Shown here: positions 1 through 11,959 of the stretch, one piece after another | Layout of the letters: every line of letters begins with the position of its first letter | How positions within the stretch are numbered: position 1 is the stretch's first letter | Source: Cordilura impudica | Lineage: Eukaryota; Arthropoda; Insecta; Diptera; Scathophagidae | Direction of reading: 5' to 3' | Assembly (NCBI GenBank): GCA_963682025.1 | Contig: OY821521.1 | Location: forward strand, 195,559,026-195,623,025 | DNA: 64,000 nt | Made by a program: the position numbers and the translations under genes | The notes under the pieces: model-generated | The model's database searches: none | What the model saw: the letters and a program-made list of their open reading frames with translations, nothing else | What the model was told of the DNA's origin: nothing

Positions 1-20
1 TTTTTTAAACTCGTCTGAAA

Positions 21-398
21 ATATCGCACCTTAAATACAAAAGAGTCACAACTCAAAATTTTCCAAAATTGACTTTTTTCCATAAATTAATTCACAATAC
101 ACATTTCTAACTACTGCAAAAATTTATTTCTCATAACTATCTTCTTTAACAGGAAAAATGTTGTTATTTCTAGGGCACAACTTGGGATAATATTACTAGT
201 CAAATGAAAAATTCCAGTCAGAGAGTCATACCTCAAAATTATATTTTATTTCCACAAACACAATATAAATTTAAAAAAAAGTATAGCAACTATCCTCAAA
301 ATTGACATTTTTCATAATTTTTACATAAACAGTTTTTTGCTTCTCCTTAAAATTTAAAAATTTTGAGTTGCGACTGTTTTGTGTTTAAGGTGCGATAT
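21..398. mobile_element. MITE-like element with ~40-bp inverted ends
   Basis: The left end begins ATATCGCACCTTAAATAC and the right end reads as its reverse complement (GTTTAAGGTGCGATAT) with only a few mismatches over about 40 bp, through the shared block CAACTCAAAATTTT. The inside is AT-rich and non-coding. The flanks allow an ATAT or TA duplication if the true end is CGCACC. The superfamily is not clear. Confidence 0.6.
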
Positions 399-1685
399 AT
401 GAACTGCACTTTTAATTTTTTTTTCTTTTAATTAAAAATATTTTTTTTTAACCAATACTTATTTTTTTTAACCAATACTGTCGTAGCCGAAAAAAAGGCA
501 AGTGTGCAAGGGGTAAAGGAGGACCGGGGGTTGTGTCGCTGAGTTTGAATCTGTGGTCCGTTTTACTCTGCTATGTCAGCATTTTTTTTTATTGATATAA
601 AATAGTTTTTCATGTTAAATATTAAATATTTTTCATATTTCAAAAAAGAATTAATTATTTAACTTTTTTCTAATTATTTTTTTTTTAAGTTATATTTTTT
701 TAATTATTTTTTAATTTTTTTTAAGTTATGTTTTTCTTATTATTATACTTATTATTATTTATAATTTAGTATTTTTTTTTGGCGGGGAGGGTTTTCTGCT
801 GAAGTATAATTTAAAAAAAATAAAATTATTTTGCAAAAATAGTTTAAAAATTAAATCCAAAAAATACCAACTCATTTTTAGTTTCTCAATTATTTTTGTT
901 TTTTTTTTTTTCAATAACAAAAAAATTGATGAGAGTGAGTTCGAATCCGTAGTCCGTTTAGCTCTGCTACGTTTGGATTTTTTTTATTAACATAAGTTTT
1001 GAAATTATAAAATAAAGTTATACAGTTTATATTTAAAAATAAAAAAAAAAATTAAATGTTTTACCTTAAATTTTTTTAAATGATTATTTATGAAAAATGT
1101 AAAAAAATATGATTTAAAATTTTTTTTCTAATTTTTTGCTATAAAAATATAAACAGCATTTTATTTTTTATTTAATTTTTTTTTATAAAAAAATTAACGA
1201 TTAACGAATACTTTTGGAAACGAGCAGTAGCCCTAGGGTAATGGGGAGTCACAGAGTGTGAATTCGTTTTGATTTGACATAAAAGTTTTAAAATCTAGGA
1301 AAAAAAAAATTTAATTTTAATTATTTTTTTTTTATTTTTTTTTTTTATTAATTTATATTTTGGTGAAATTTAGCTATAAATTTTTTTTTTGATTTTTTGG
1401 CGTTTAATGAAAAAAAAAATTTAAATCGAATTTATTTTTTTTTCTTATAAATTCAGGCTTTTTTTTAATTAAATTTTTTTAATAAAAAAAATCGTGAGGT
1501 GGCAGATGAATGAACATATACTTTTGGAAATATAAAGCTATAAGTACATAAATTTTATGAGTTCAATTCAGTGTACTATGAATTGAACAAATTAAATTAA
1601 TTTCTTATTGAATGAACCCATCAGTGTTGGCACATTATGTGTAATTACACATGTTGTGTGTAATTTTTAACTCATTTATGTGTTA
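399..1685. repeat. AT-rich stretch with a diverged block repeated ~400 bp apart
   Basis: No gene is seen. A block of about 45 bp around GAATCTGTGGTCCGTTTTAC (near 543) recurs near 943 as GAATCCGTAGTCCGTTTAGC, each followed by a poly-T run. A third, weaker relative lies near 1245. The rest is homopolymer-rich A/T filler. Confidence 0.4.
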
Positions 1686-2455
1686 CCAGCAGAGCCCAGC
1701 ACTCGATATTCGATTGCAAATTCAAGGAAATTTTATTTCGTCATTCAATTTTTTTCTTTCAATGTTTTTTAATCTGTATATATAAAAAATTTTATCAATA
1801 TTTAAATAAAATTCATTAAATTGTGAATATTTAAATAAAATTCATTAAATTTTTTATAAAGTTTTTATTTATTTATTTATTTTTATTTGATGTTTCATAC
1901 ACAAGACTTATGTCTCATATTACAGTATGAAACTGATAAAACGCTTATACAATATTACTTAAAATATATAAAATTAATTTTAATTTTAATAACATACATT
2001 TAGCAATTTATTAAAAAAAAGTAAACAAAAAATAACAATATTCTAGTTCCTTAATTGATCATAAAAAAAATCATTATAAATATTTTTTGAACACACAGAA
2101 TATGTATAAATGGGTTTGTTAATAAATAATTTTATAAAACCCTAAAAGTGTGCTAATCAATTTTAGCCAATTCACAATTCAACACAGGGCTTATGATATA
2201 CAATTTTTGCAAACACATTAACAAATTTAATAAACACACACACAGCATAGTATAGTTTTATGTGTTCTATGTATGTGTTAGTAGCAACTTTAAATGATTA
2301 TTACTCCAAAAAAAATTACCAGATGGTGCATATCTGTAAAGATGGTGTATATCTGGAATGAAATTGCTTTCAAATGGTATATTTTTGTCAAAATCGGTTG
2401 ATAACTAAAAGCGTAGAAGAGGTCACAAGAAATCGCATTGTCTATTAATATTATT
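1686..2455 (-). mobile_element. Non-autonomous Helitron, second subfamily (degraded)
   Basis: Read on the minus strand, the 3' end is an eroded hairpin and ...CTGG (canonically CTAG). The 5' end near 2455 carries the TATTAATA box, shared with the copy ending at 29932. It also shares the body block AAATGGGTTTGTTAA and the motif CCAATTCACAATTC with the copy at 8305. There is no helicase or Rep coding sequence. Confidence 0.6.
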
Positions 2456-3939
2456 TTTAATTTTTTTTAAATCTTTTATTGTCAATTATTTCTCAATTTT
2501 CATAGTAATTTAATGTTCGACATGTAACTTAAGAAATCTAAATGACGGTACTTATTAACGTTGACTTAAATTTCAGAAGATTCTATAAAGATTTTTCGTT
2601 TTATAAAATATATCCACTTATACTTCAATATAAAATCTTTTTTGAAAGAAAAACGCTTGGCTTCTGAAGACTTTTTCTCGAAATCGTAGCCTCTGGTTTT
2701 TAGTGTACAAGGGCGTTTTCATGAAAATAATCGCAAAACATTTTAATAAAGAGAATTACATCCTATTGAATTTCTGATAATAAGGACATATTACATAAAT
2801 CATTTCTCAAGTTAAAAAAAATTGTATTGTGAGTTTTTTTTAATGTTAATACTTCTTTAGAAAAATTTCAAAAAGTCTATTATGGCATCACCAAACTTTA
2901 AAATATGTGTTTGTAAGCTCTTAATGCAATAAAAGTTTTATGTGTAAGTTTGGCTAAACCCATGTGTAATTTTGAATTTATTTTGTGGAACATGAAAAGA
3001 TTAATTAAATTTTCATTTTTTTTTTTTTATAAAATCTTCAATCATTGGCAAGAGAAGTTATGTCAATTTTAGAACTTTATCTTAAAATATGAATATCCGT
3101 AAAAGGGCACTACAAATAGCAAAAAATTTAAGAGAATTTTAATAAATTATATTTCCAGCTTTTTCTCAACTTTACTGGAAAAACATGAAGCGAATCAATG
3201 GCTTCATGAGTTTTTATTTTTTTTTTTTTTTTTATATAAAACAAAACAGCCAAGCGAAGCGGATCAATGACAATAAGTTTTTTCTATTTTGCGAATAACA
3301 TTAAAATTTAATTTACAATAAATATATTGTACATACATCTACTCTAACATTATTATTTATTAAGTACAAGTATGTTTCTTGTAGTTTACAAATTTATGAA
3401 GCCAAAAAAACATATATTTATTTTCATATGAGTATAAACTTCGCCTGGGAACAATCTGTTCTGTTTGTTATCGACAACAATCCAATTGTTACCAGTAATT
3501 TTCGAAAAATCACAATTGTTCTTTGACCTTTGTTAGTACTCGTATGTCGTGCAAAATTAAAGCATACTCGTTCGTACTGTTAGAAAAATAAAAGACTCCT
3601 TGAATTGCACGAAATTACAGTAAATTTTTTTTGTTATTGTATTTGTTATTTTTTTCACTGTTTGTTCTTTTTTCAAATCAAAGTTCAAGTAGTAATCCAT
3701 GATTTCTTATGTTGTACTAAACAAAACTTAGAGGTATAATTATTGTTTGTTCATTAGAGTGTCCAGCATAGTTCAAAATTTTAAGAAATTCACTGGAAAC
3801 TCAAAAAATGTTAAAATAAAAATTATCCTTAACTAAATATTAATTAAATATATAATTAACATTTTAACATTTTGATTGGGAAACCGTTTATGTCACCGGT
3901 GATGAACTTTGGGGGTAATTTTACGATTTAAATACCGAG
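2456..3939. other. AT-rich intergenic DNA, no gene recognised
   Basis: I see no coding pattern, RNA gene or clear repeat terminus here, only poly-T tracts. Confidence 0.4.
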
Positions 3940-4533
3940 TAGGAAAGAGTGTGCCGCAGACTCTGTCATAGACAGGGCTGCGATCTCAATGTATACTGAC
4001 AGTTCGAAGATGGAAGCGGATACTGGGTCAGGGATCTATTCTGAACAACTTGACATTCAGGTATCTCGGAGAATCCCTGACAAATGTACAATTTTTCAGC
4101 CCGATATTCATGCAATTCGCATAGCCGCGAAGATAATTCTGGAGAGGGATGTGTATCCAATGACCATTAATATCTTCGTGGACAATATTGCTGCTCTCAA
4201 AGCTCTGAGATCGAGAACCGTCAGATCGAAGTATGTGAGGGATTGCATCAGGTCCCTCGACCAGTGAGGCTGATATGTCTTCCAGGACAGTGACAGTGGG
4301 GTCAAAAGAAACGAGCTGGATGACGAGTGTGCGCGGAAGGGCTCAGAATCTTTGAGCGGGAGGATGGACACTGATATTAATTTACCTCTATCCAAGGCAG
4401 CTGATCTTGAATTAAGGAAAGGTGGACACAACTGACCTCTTGCAGAATATTCCAGACCCTATGGCCCTTGCCTAATCGAAGGAGAACGAAAACACTCCTT
4501 GGTTTTGGTAAAGGGACAGTCAGCCTACTTTTA
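3940..4533 (+). pseudogene. Non-LTR retrotransposon remnant: RNase H domain (5' part)
   Basis: The frame at 3989-4267 reads as an RNase H domain of an I/Loa/R1-type non-LTR element: YTDSSKM (first Asp), a FQPDIHAI segment where families usually have FQAE.., and FVDNIAALKAL (another catalytic Asp). Downstream DDECARKGSE fits the end of the domain (usually 'ADELARKG'). A stop after CIRSLDQ and frame changes show it is dead. The reading resumes at 5837, on the far side of the DD41D element, so that element landed inside this remnant. Confidence 0.75.
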
Positions 4534-5836
4534 AAGGGTGATTTTTTAGCTATTATCTTTTTGGCAACACTGGTTTCAACAGCTGACGCACGTTTCGTAT
4601 TTTGTTTCATTGTCAAACATCTTCAGTTTGGTCTATAATTTAACCATGAATCGTGTTACAAACGAACAACGCTTGCAAGTTATTGAATTTTATTATCAAA
4701 ATGCGTGCTCTGTTAAGAAAGTTCATCGCGCGCTTCTTCCATTTTATGGTCAGTTTAATCGACCCACTGAAGCGGCTATTCGGGCTATTGTGACTAAATT
4801 TCGCACCAAATTTACATTGTTGGACATTAAACCACCAACACGCTACGTAGAATGCGAACTGAAGAAAATATCGCAGCTGTATCGGCCAGTGTTAACGATG
4901 ACCATCAATTATCGATTCGTCGCCGTTCGCAGCAATTGGGCCTCTGTTACTCAACAACGTGGAAAATTTTGCGGAAGGATTTAGGTGTGAAGCCTTTCAA
5001 AATACAGCTGGTGCAAGAATTGAAGCCAAACGACCTACCGCAACGTAGAATTTTTGGTGAATGGGCTCTTGGAAAGTTGGCCGAAGATCCACTTTTTTAC
5101 CGAAAAATTGTGTTCAGCGACGAAGCTCATTTTTGGCTCAATGGGTATGTAAATAAGCAGAATTGTCGATTTTGGATTGAATATCAGCCAGAAGCATTGG
5201 AAGAGCTACCAATGCATCCATAAAAAGTTACAGTTTGGTGCGGTTTATGGGCTGGTGGCATCATTGGACCGTACTTCTTCAAAGATGATGCGAATCGTAA
5301 CGTAACTGTGAATGATGAGCGCTACCGAGGGATGATATCCAACTTTTTTTTGCCCAAAATGCAAGAGCTTGACTTGCATGATATGTGGATTCAACAAGAC
5401 GGTGCCACATGCCACACAGCACGCGCAACAATGGACTTATTGAGAGGCGAGTTCGGTGAACATTTTATTTCACGTTCGGGACCGGTCAATTGGCCGCCTA
5501 GATCGTGCGATTTAACGCCTTTGGACTATTTTTTGTGGGGCTACGTTAAAGCTCATGTCTATACAGACAATCCCGCTTCAATTGACGCATTGGAAGACAA
5601 CATTGAAGCATTTATTCGTGAGATACCGGCCGAAATGTTGGAAAGAGTATGCCAAAATTGGACTAAGCGGATGGACCATTTGAGGCGCAGTCACGATCAA
5701 CATTTGCATGAAATAATCTTCAAACATTAAATTATATGGACCGTACTATCGATTCAAATAAAGATTTCATGCATTTTTCTGAATTTTATGTTTTTTTTTT
5801 GGAAAACTTTCCTATAGCTCTTAAAAAATCACCCTT
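4534..5836 (+). mobile_element. DD41D (rosa-type) Tc1/mariner transposon, copy 1
   Basis: The terminal inverted repeats read AAGGGTGATTTTTTA at the left and the reverse complement at the right. Both sides are flanked by TA (4532-4533 and 5837-5838), the canonical target duplication of this superfamily. The length is 1303 bp. The same ends, length and internal layout occur in the copy at 57068-58373. It lies inside a non-LTR RNase H remnant. Confidence 0.92.
4646..5730 (+). pseudogene. DD41D transposase, inactivated
   Basis: The product would be the element's cut-and-paste transposase: N-terminal helix-turn-helix DNA-binding region, then a DDD catalytic core. The start chosen is the ATG at 4646 (MNRVTNEQRLQ), which aligns with the intact copy at 57181; an in-frame alternative start lies slightly upstream. 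A frameshift near 4840, after LLDIKPPTR, moves the reading to another frame. A TAA at 5221 replaces the Glu codon of the HPEK motif. The three catalytic Asp are still readable in SDEAHFW, QQDGATCH and LTPLDYF, with 41 residues between the second and third. An AATAAA lies just after the stop, as in copy 2. Confidence 0.9.
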
Positions 5837-6120
5837 TAGAAGTACTCTCTGGAGACTGTGAAATATAGGGCGGATGGCCGAAAGCATAGGTGTCTCTAGA
5901 GCTAGCTGACTTCTGTAGGAGCTGTATGGATGTGGACGAGGAGGAGTGAGTGCAACATTTGCTGTGTATGACTGTCCAGGACTGAAGGAGCGGCACCTTA
6001 GATATCTAGGGCAAAGGTTCTTCGATAACCTGGGCTGCATAGATGTTCAACTCGGTTACCTAGCGGATTTATTGAGGAAATCAGGCTGGTTCAGGAGGGA
6101 CGCATAGCGGACGGAAGAGC
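5837..6120 (+). pseudogene. Non-LTR retrotransposon remnant: C-terminal part
   Basis: This continues the remnant interrupted by the DD41D insertion. The translation contains CPGLKERHLRYLGQRFF, the usual 'C-P-x-L...R..LG' ending of I/Loa/R1-like ORF2 proteins after their Cys/His motif, then an amphipathic tail. Stops and frame shifts occur. There is no poly(A) or simple-repeat tail at a clear 3' end. Confidence 0.65.
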
Positions 6121-6139
6121 CCTTTTTCACTTTTCTTGT

Positions 6140-7180
6140 CTTTCCTTCCATATATATCATATTTGAAAGCATTTCCTTGTGTATTTAAGCTTTTAATAAA
6201 ATTCTTCACCTTACCCTACTTAATATGCAGCGGTGGAAGTATGACCTTATCTTTTGCCACAAGGGATTCATGGATTGCATTTAAGTTGCCAATAATATTT
6301 TCTTTACGTTCTTCGAAATATTTAATATGTTAATGGCTGCTGGTAGCACTTGAACCCCATTTACAAAGAAAACATATACATTTTGGGTATTTTGTGAAGT
6401 CTGCGCATACTTCCCATTTATATTTATAGTATTCAATTTTATTTAAAAGATTTGAAATATTTGCGTATGTTTCGTCCTTTTTTATGGAGTACGCAACCGG
6501 TATTGATGGACGCTGGTTTCCATTGTGTGCCAAGCGAAAGAGTCAAGTGGAAGCTTTAGATATTTCAAAACCTCTTCAATACAGCAACGGTATACAAGGT
6601 CTTCTGATCTTTTAAAATATCTTTCCAGATCGGCTTGTCTTTTTCTTGGAAATGTAACTTTTACATCGGCTTTTATCAAATGCCTGTTTTTCAATCTGGA
6701 ACATAATATTTCAGCTTTCTCTTTTGTTAGTCCTAAATCTGTCACAAGATCATCAAAATAAGCTTGGTCTATCAAATTAGGGCAATTGTTTAAATCATCA
6801 AGAAGCAACTAACTTATATCTAATAAGTTTTCAACCGAAATGTATGTGTAGGTGATAGAGGCGAACACCGTCGTAACGCACTTCGGGTAAAATTACATTA
6901 TTTGTTGCCTTTGGCATCTACCAAATTTGTAATTTACGCAGAAATAGCATGTATCTCATTTGTGATCTTCAGGTTCATAGGCGTAGAAAATGACAGCGCT
7001 TCAGTACCGTCTTTGTACCAGGTCAATAGCGCACGTTCGCAAGTAGTACGTACAGTTTTTGGTATCCCAGCTGCAAATGAAAATCGTATTCCAAGAAAAG
7101 AAAATTGATTTCTTCACTTGCAGGGAATAGCTTTCTTCTGCTTTGGTGGTGCGTTAAATGTCCAAAAACAAAACCAATCT
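6140..7180 (-). pseudogene. Decayed copy of transposon protein Z
   Basis: Read from 7180 downward, segments match in order the protein at 14850-16630. They are: an N-terminal block with QSRRK (cf. KSQRRN); ALLTWYKDGTEALSFSTPM (cf. the WAKGTRYMAFGKPM region); LGLTKEKAEILCSRLK; RYFKRSEDLVY; AYSIKKDETYANI; CICFLCKWGSS; then LPPLHIK and KNFIKSLN. The Asp-containing WRLFIDSS block is missing at a deletion/frameshift near 6530. Several stops and frame changes are present. Z is an uncharacterised family I know from many arthropod and Hydra genomes, probably a DNA-transposon protein. The relation is clear, but the function is inferred only from the Z copy with TIRs. Confidence 0.7.
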
Positions 7181-7492
7181 CTTAATTTGCATATAAACTC
7201 CGCAAAGTTTAGTCTCAACTCAATTATGATTTATTTTTTTCCAATTATTTTATTTTAATTGTGGTAAAAATCACACGCGATTTGTATGTCAGATGTGACT
7301 AGATGCGAGAACTTACTTATTGCACACTAAGTTAGTTAGTTATTTTAGTTGAGCGCAATTAAATTCCAATTATAATTACAGTTACCCATCACTACAAGCC
7401 CGTTTTTCACAATGCCTCGTTTACATTTATTTTGAAAAAAGAAAATATATTTACATTATAGTAATTTTTTTGTATCAGTAGGCGTGTAATTA
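7181..7492. other. Non-coding spacer
   Basis: No gene, repeat end or RNA was recognised between the decayed Z copy and the Z-derived MITE. Confidence 0.3.
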
Positions 7493-8295
7493 CACTGTGG
7501 AACAAATTCAGGTTAGCAAAAGTTAGGTCGATTCTGAGAGTGAGGGGTGAAAATAGAGGCTAAATTAGAAGACCCGTATCGCGGCGTTTGTTTATGTTAG
7601 TTCGAATTTTTTTTTAATCGACCTTCGAACTTTGCAGTCAAATGACGATTTTCAGCATATTGTTTATTTGTCTTGTGCAAAAGCACAACTTTTAACCTGA
7701 TTAGTGAACTATCGATTAATAAACGCCAATCATCTTTTTTATAGGTTAACGCTATCGTCTCCATTAACTTTTCAATATCGTTGCAATAAACGAAATTTTT
7801 TGCATCATTCACATTGAAGAACTTTTCTAACTCTTTTTGGCGTTTTCGATATGCTGTTACTTTGGTACCTTTCGCAAGTTTTGTATTATGATTGTTTTCT
7901 TTTCAAATGAAATTTATGGAAGAAACTGAGAAGCATATTATAGATCAAACAGAAAGCAAAAAAGACTTAGTTTTGTGGAAAATATTTTCAAAAAGCATGA
8001 AAAAAATAATTTTTCCAACATTTTGCTTCAGAAGCACCACAAAAATTTTCTAAATCAATTTTTTTTTAAATTTTAATTGTAGAGACCTGTACCAATAATT
8101 TTGCTTTTACAGATTGAAAAAATATCAATTAGTCCACGAGTTATAGCCAGAAAACCATATAAACAATATGCTGAAAATCGTCATGAACTAACATAAACAA
8201 ACGCCGCGATACGGGTCTTCTAATTTAGCCTCTATTTTCACCCCTCACTCTCAGAATCGACCTAACTTTTCCTAACCTGAATTTGTTCCACAGTG
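7493..8295. mobile_element. Z-family MITE with ~109-bp TIRs and TTA target duplication
   Basis: The ends read CACTGTGGAACAAATTCAGG and its reverse complement. The first ~109 bp at each end are identical apart from one base. The inverted similarity then continues, around an insertion of about 40 bp, to near 7667. TTA flanks both sides (7490-7492 and 8296-8298). The inside carries a fragment of protein Z on the minus strand (about 7667-7812) with DWRLLIDSS and VVLLH, which ties these ends to the Z family. The near-perfect TIRs suggest a fairly recent insertion. The length is 803 bp. Confidence 0.85.
7667..7812 (-). pseudogene. Fragment of protein Z inside the MITE
   Basis: The minus-strand frame reads FVYCNDIEKLM...DWRLLIDSSLIRLKVVLLH. 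This matches LIYCNDITSVM...DWRLFIDSSKTSLKAVLLH of the Z protein at 14850-16630. It is a leftover of the parent coding region in an internally deleted element and cannot make a functional protein. Confidence 0.8.
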
Positions 8296-8304
8296 TTATG
8301 GTAA

Positions 8305-8848
8305 CAAGCATAGCCCAGCACTCGAAACCCGAGTTCAAATTCTAGGAAATTTAATTTTTTCATTAAATTTTTTTCTTTCAATGTTTTTTAATCGATATAC
8401 ATATGTATATAAAAAATTTTGTAATATTTAAATAAAATTCATTAAATTTCATTATAAATATTTGTTGAACACACAGAAGATATATAAATGGGTTTGTTAA
8501 CAAATAATTTTATAAGAGCATAAATCAATCTTAGCAATTCACAATTCAACACAGGGCGTGTGATATAGAATTATAATGAAATTTGATTAAATAATAAAAG
8601 CACAGACGATGAATTGTGAATTGGTTAAAATTGATTAGCATACCTTTAGGCTCTTATGGAATTATTTATTATAAATATTTTATTTTATTTAATTTAATGT
8701 ATTTTAACACATATTATACATAAATTTTATCATTCGGCACTTCTCCCCTCCTTATGATTTATAACTATGCTAAATTTCGCACTCCTCCTTGCGCGAATTT
8801 TGCTTAAAAATCCTTTGAAAGATTTACCTTCACGTATTAATATATAAA
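8305..8848 (-). mobile_element. Non-autonomous Helitron
   Basis: On the minus strand it ends with an eroded form of the family 3' signature GGGTTATGCTAG (CTAG mutated) preceded by a hairpin around CACTCGAAACCCGAGT. It begins with the family 5' end around TATTAATACGTGAAGG. Inside is the family's palindrome of GCTAATCAATTTTAGCC-type arms. No protein is encoded. It lies 6 bp beyond the TTA duplication of the Z MITE. Confidence 0.75.
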
Positions 8849-9989
8849 TTAAGCGTAAAGAGGTTTATTTACAACTTTGGTGACCCCCACTGAAATTTTC
8901 CGGCAAAAAATTTCTTTTCTGAGAGGAATTTTTTGATTTTCTCTTGAAAACAAAGGATCAAATTGACCCATAAAGAGAGGAGTTAGAGGCTGAAGATCTT
9001 CCAAAATAATGATCCTCATAAAATTCCACAAAATAACTCTGACAATAAGAACTCTCTCAGACATTAACTTGCAACATTCTTTTCATTTCGTATAAAGCTC
9101 CCTTCGACCAAAAAAAATGAAAACTTTTACCCACTGTAAAAAAAAAACTCAGACCAGCTGGACTATAAGTTTATTCTACAAAAATGATCGACTCAACATG
9201 CTCTTTCAAAATTATAGTGTTGCTATTCTGTTCCAAAAATGCTATTGGAGAGTGTAATTATTAATTATTGATACTATATGGAAAGCATACAAATTTAATA
9301 ATTTTAACTAAGTACACTTTTACAGCTGAAAATATGTGTTATAGTTCTTTTGTGCACAAACTTTTAATTATTTATATGTTGTAATTAGGAGTTTACTTAA
9401 CTTCCTAAATCCTATACTATTTTAAAACGTTCCAAAATATGCAATAAAAATCACAAAATATGCATTTACAAGAAATTATGCAACAACGACTCAATTCTAT
9501 TCAATGTAAATCTTTTGATTGTGAAAAGTATTTGCTCAACAATGATTTTGGACTATTCGGCTATTACAAACAGCCACAGCTCTGACAATACAAATTAGTA
9601 AATTCGTTTCTCCTTAGGGCTTATTTCTTTGCATAATATAGAAAGAAGAAAAACTACAAACAAGTTTTGTGGGCCACTCTATTTTGATCATACGTGTTAC
9701 AAATATGTAATATGTACACAGTATTGGCCAATTAAATAGCAGTGGAAAAGTGTCAATAGTTCTCACTCTTTACTTTTTTAAGCAATTGTACTTTTTTATT
9801 ATTATTTTTCTTTTGGCGATTTTTTGTATTTATTTCGGCATAACGTTAAAAAATAGAGTGGCAACACCGACCTACACTAATATGTTGCGTGGAGTATAAC
9901 GATACATATACATTCATTAAGCAAATTCTACAAATAAAACAACAACAACAATGACAGCTATAAATCACAAAACTTAGAATAACAACAAT
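8849..9989. other. AT-rich intergenic DNA, no gene recognised
   Basis: No conserved coding segment or repeat boundary was found. Short open frames here have no recognisable motif. Confidence 0.35.
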
Positions 9990-10317
9990 AACAGGAACAA
10001 CATAGAAAAAAAACAAATTATTGCAAGAGTTTTTTTTGTACATTTTCATTAATATCTCGGGACTTATGGTAAAGATTTTTACGATTTTAAATACCAACAT
10101 GCTCAGGATGTCAATGAGTCATTTTGACTAAAAATGAGCAACCCAGCTGACCTATTGAGGGTGTGATCGTGATTCCCACAGACGGACAGACGGACATCGT
10201 TATATCAACTTCGCTTGTTTTAATGTTATATATATTTTATGCGGTCCAGATTTTTTTTTCTAATGACAAATTTATATATATGCCCTCGGCACACTGGTAT
10301 GGAGGGTATAATAAAAC
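9990..10317 (-). repeat. Dispersed repeat R2 (one end)
   Basis: Its reverse complement matches the start of the R2 copy at 35288. It has a TATACCCTCCA...GGGCATATA hairpin, then TTTGTCATTAGAAAAAAAA, then GTTGATATAACGATGTCC with a GTCC/GTCT tract, then GGAATCACGAT, and later TATTTAAAATCGT. No coding potential is seen. Confidence 0.7.
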
Positions 10318-11656
10318 ATGAAGCGAAATGATTAAGTCTATCATTTCTTATTTTACACTCAACTGTTTACATAAAAACCCATTTCTATTTATGTACACAC
10401 ATATGAATGTACATATGTAAGTATGTACGAATACGTTCAAAGGAGCTTTGTATGCATATAACTTTTTGTTGATACATTTTATGCACATAAGGCATGCCAA
10501 GTTTGTTGCATGGCTGGATGGATAGGTGAATGAAGAGAAGATATTTTATTTGCGCATAGAATCAGATTTACAGAAAAAGCACGCCACCACAAAAAAAAAG
10601 TGCTGTGAAAATTGTGTCTTCTGCTTCGTCGTCTTCTTTGTCTACTTCGCTTTCAAATCGACTCGTTCGTCTTGAAGATGATTGTGTTTAAGCCAAAGGC
10701 TAAATAAATACCTCAAACATTGCCAAAGAGTTTATTTTTAGACAAAATTAAGTGTAGAGATATCTGCAAGAAGACAAAACCAGACAAGGAAAATACCAAA
10801 GACAGTAAAAACTTAGGGCAAACCAAAACAAAAAAAAAGATAAAAAAGCCAGAGATCCTACCACATTTGATCGTACTCTGGATCATAAACACAATTGTAT
10901 GTACAATACATATGTTTGTAGGAATATATGTATAATCAGAACAGCATAAAACCACAGATAGACAACAACAACATCAATAACAATACAATAACAACACAAT
11001 AACAACAACTGCTACGATAATAATAATAACGTCGAAAGAGTTGAAAGGCGTAAATCTTAATCCCTGAGAATTCATGAATTTCTGACATTCATCCTAAAGG
11101 AAACGAAGAAGAATACAAATAAAAACAAGTCAACAATCATGCTGTTGTTATTGTTGTTGCTGTTGCTGCTGTACATGAGTGGAGCCTTATATTCACACAC
11201 ACAGATGTACGTACATTTCATATGAGCGATTCCATAACAAATCGAACGACACCCAGTGGCGCCCTTAGAAGAAATGAGGTTGCAAAAATTGAAAAATACA
11301 AAGATTACAAATTTGCTACCTCCAATAAAATCCGAGTTGATCGATTTACAGTTTTCAAAAAAACACACAGTTTTTAGGCAATTTAGCAACTGCCTATTTT
11401 TTTCGCTATTTTTCAACTTTGACGGAAAATAAAAAAAAAATTTAATTTTTTATATCTGCCATATTTTCAAAATATGTTCTTTGATTATTCCTTTACCTAA
11501 TTCAACAAAGTCCAGCTGCTCCTTCGCTGGACTTTGGTCAAAGGGTAAAAAAGACATTTTTCCAGAAATTGTATGGCGTGTATCCCAGAACTCATAAGGA
11601 CCACGGTGGAGGACATTCAGGAACAAATTGAAATTTGGAGAAGGAAAATATCTTGA
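10318..11656. other. Intergenic DNA with CAA/CAG-type simple repeats
   Basis: CAA-rich microsatellite tracts lie near 9940-9960 and 10960-11010, and a CAG/CAA-type tract near 11140-11175. The Lys-rich open frame at 10720-10935 is low complexity. No gene is supported. Confidence 0.4.
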
Positions 11657-11790
11657 ATGTAGAAAAATAATAGAAAAACTCGTTTTCGGATATTTTTTTT
11701 TAAAAATGTCATAAAACCCAAAGCTGACCTTGGCAAATAATGGGTTAACGTTCTCGGATTTATTCGAAACTTTAAGTAGCGCTTTTAAAA
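11657..11790 (-). repeat. Dispersed repeat R4
   Basis: The core shared with 63160-63285 (opposite orientation) includes AAAGCTGACCTTGGCAAATA, ATGGGTTAACGTTCTCGG and GAAAAACTCGTTTT. The borders are uncertain and no coding sequence is present. Confidence 0.55.
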
Positions 11791-11959
11791 ATTAAAGAGC
11801 ACTTAGTTTTCTTTAATATGAAAAAATAAAATTGAAAATTTTTCTTTTAATATTTGATATAGTATTTGTTTATAAATTAAAAAAAAATTTCAAAAGTTGA
11901 AAAATAAATAATCTCTAAATTAATTATATGTCCTCGTAAAATAAACATAAAACCAGCAT

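Noticed and set aside
930..985. tRNA B-box-like AGTTCGAATCC, suggesting a SINE
   Set aside because: No A box, no acceptor-stem pairing and no poly(A) tail at the right place; the neighbouring relatives do not keep the box.
9716..9850. Tc1-like terminus near TTGGCCAATTAAATAGCAG
   Set aside because: No partner end, target duplication or transposase was found nearby.
10720..10935. Lys-rich open frame (KTKPDKENTKDSKNLG...)
   Set aside because: Low-complexity A-rich DNA, with another open frame on the opposite strand; no splice or family support.
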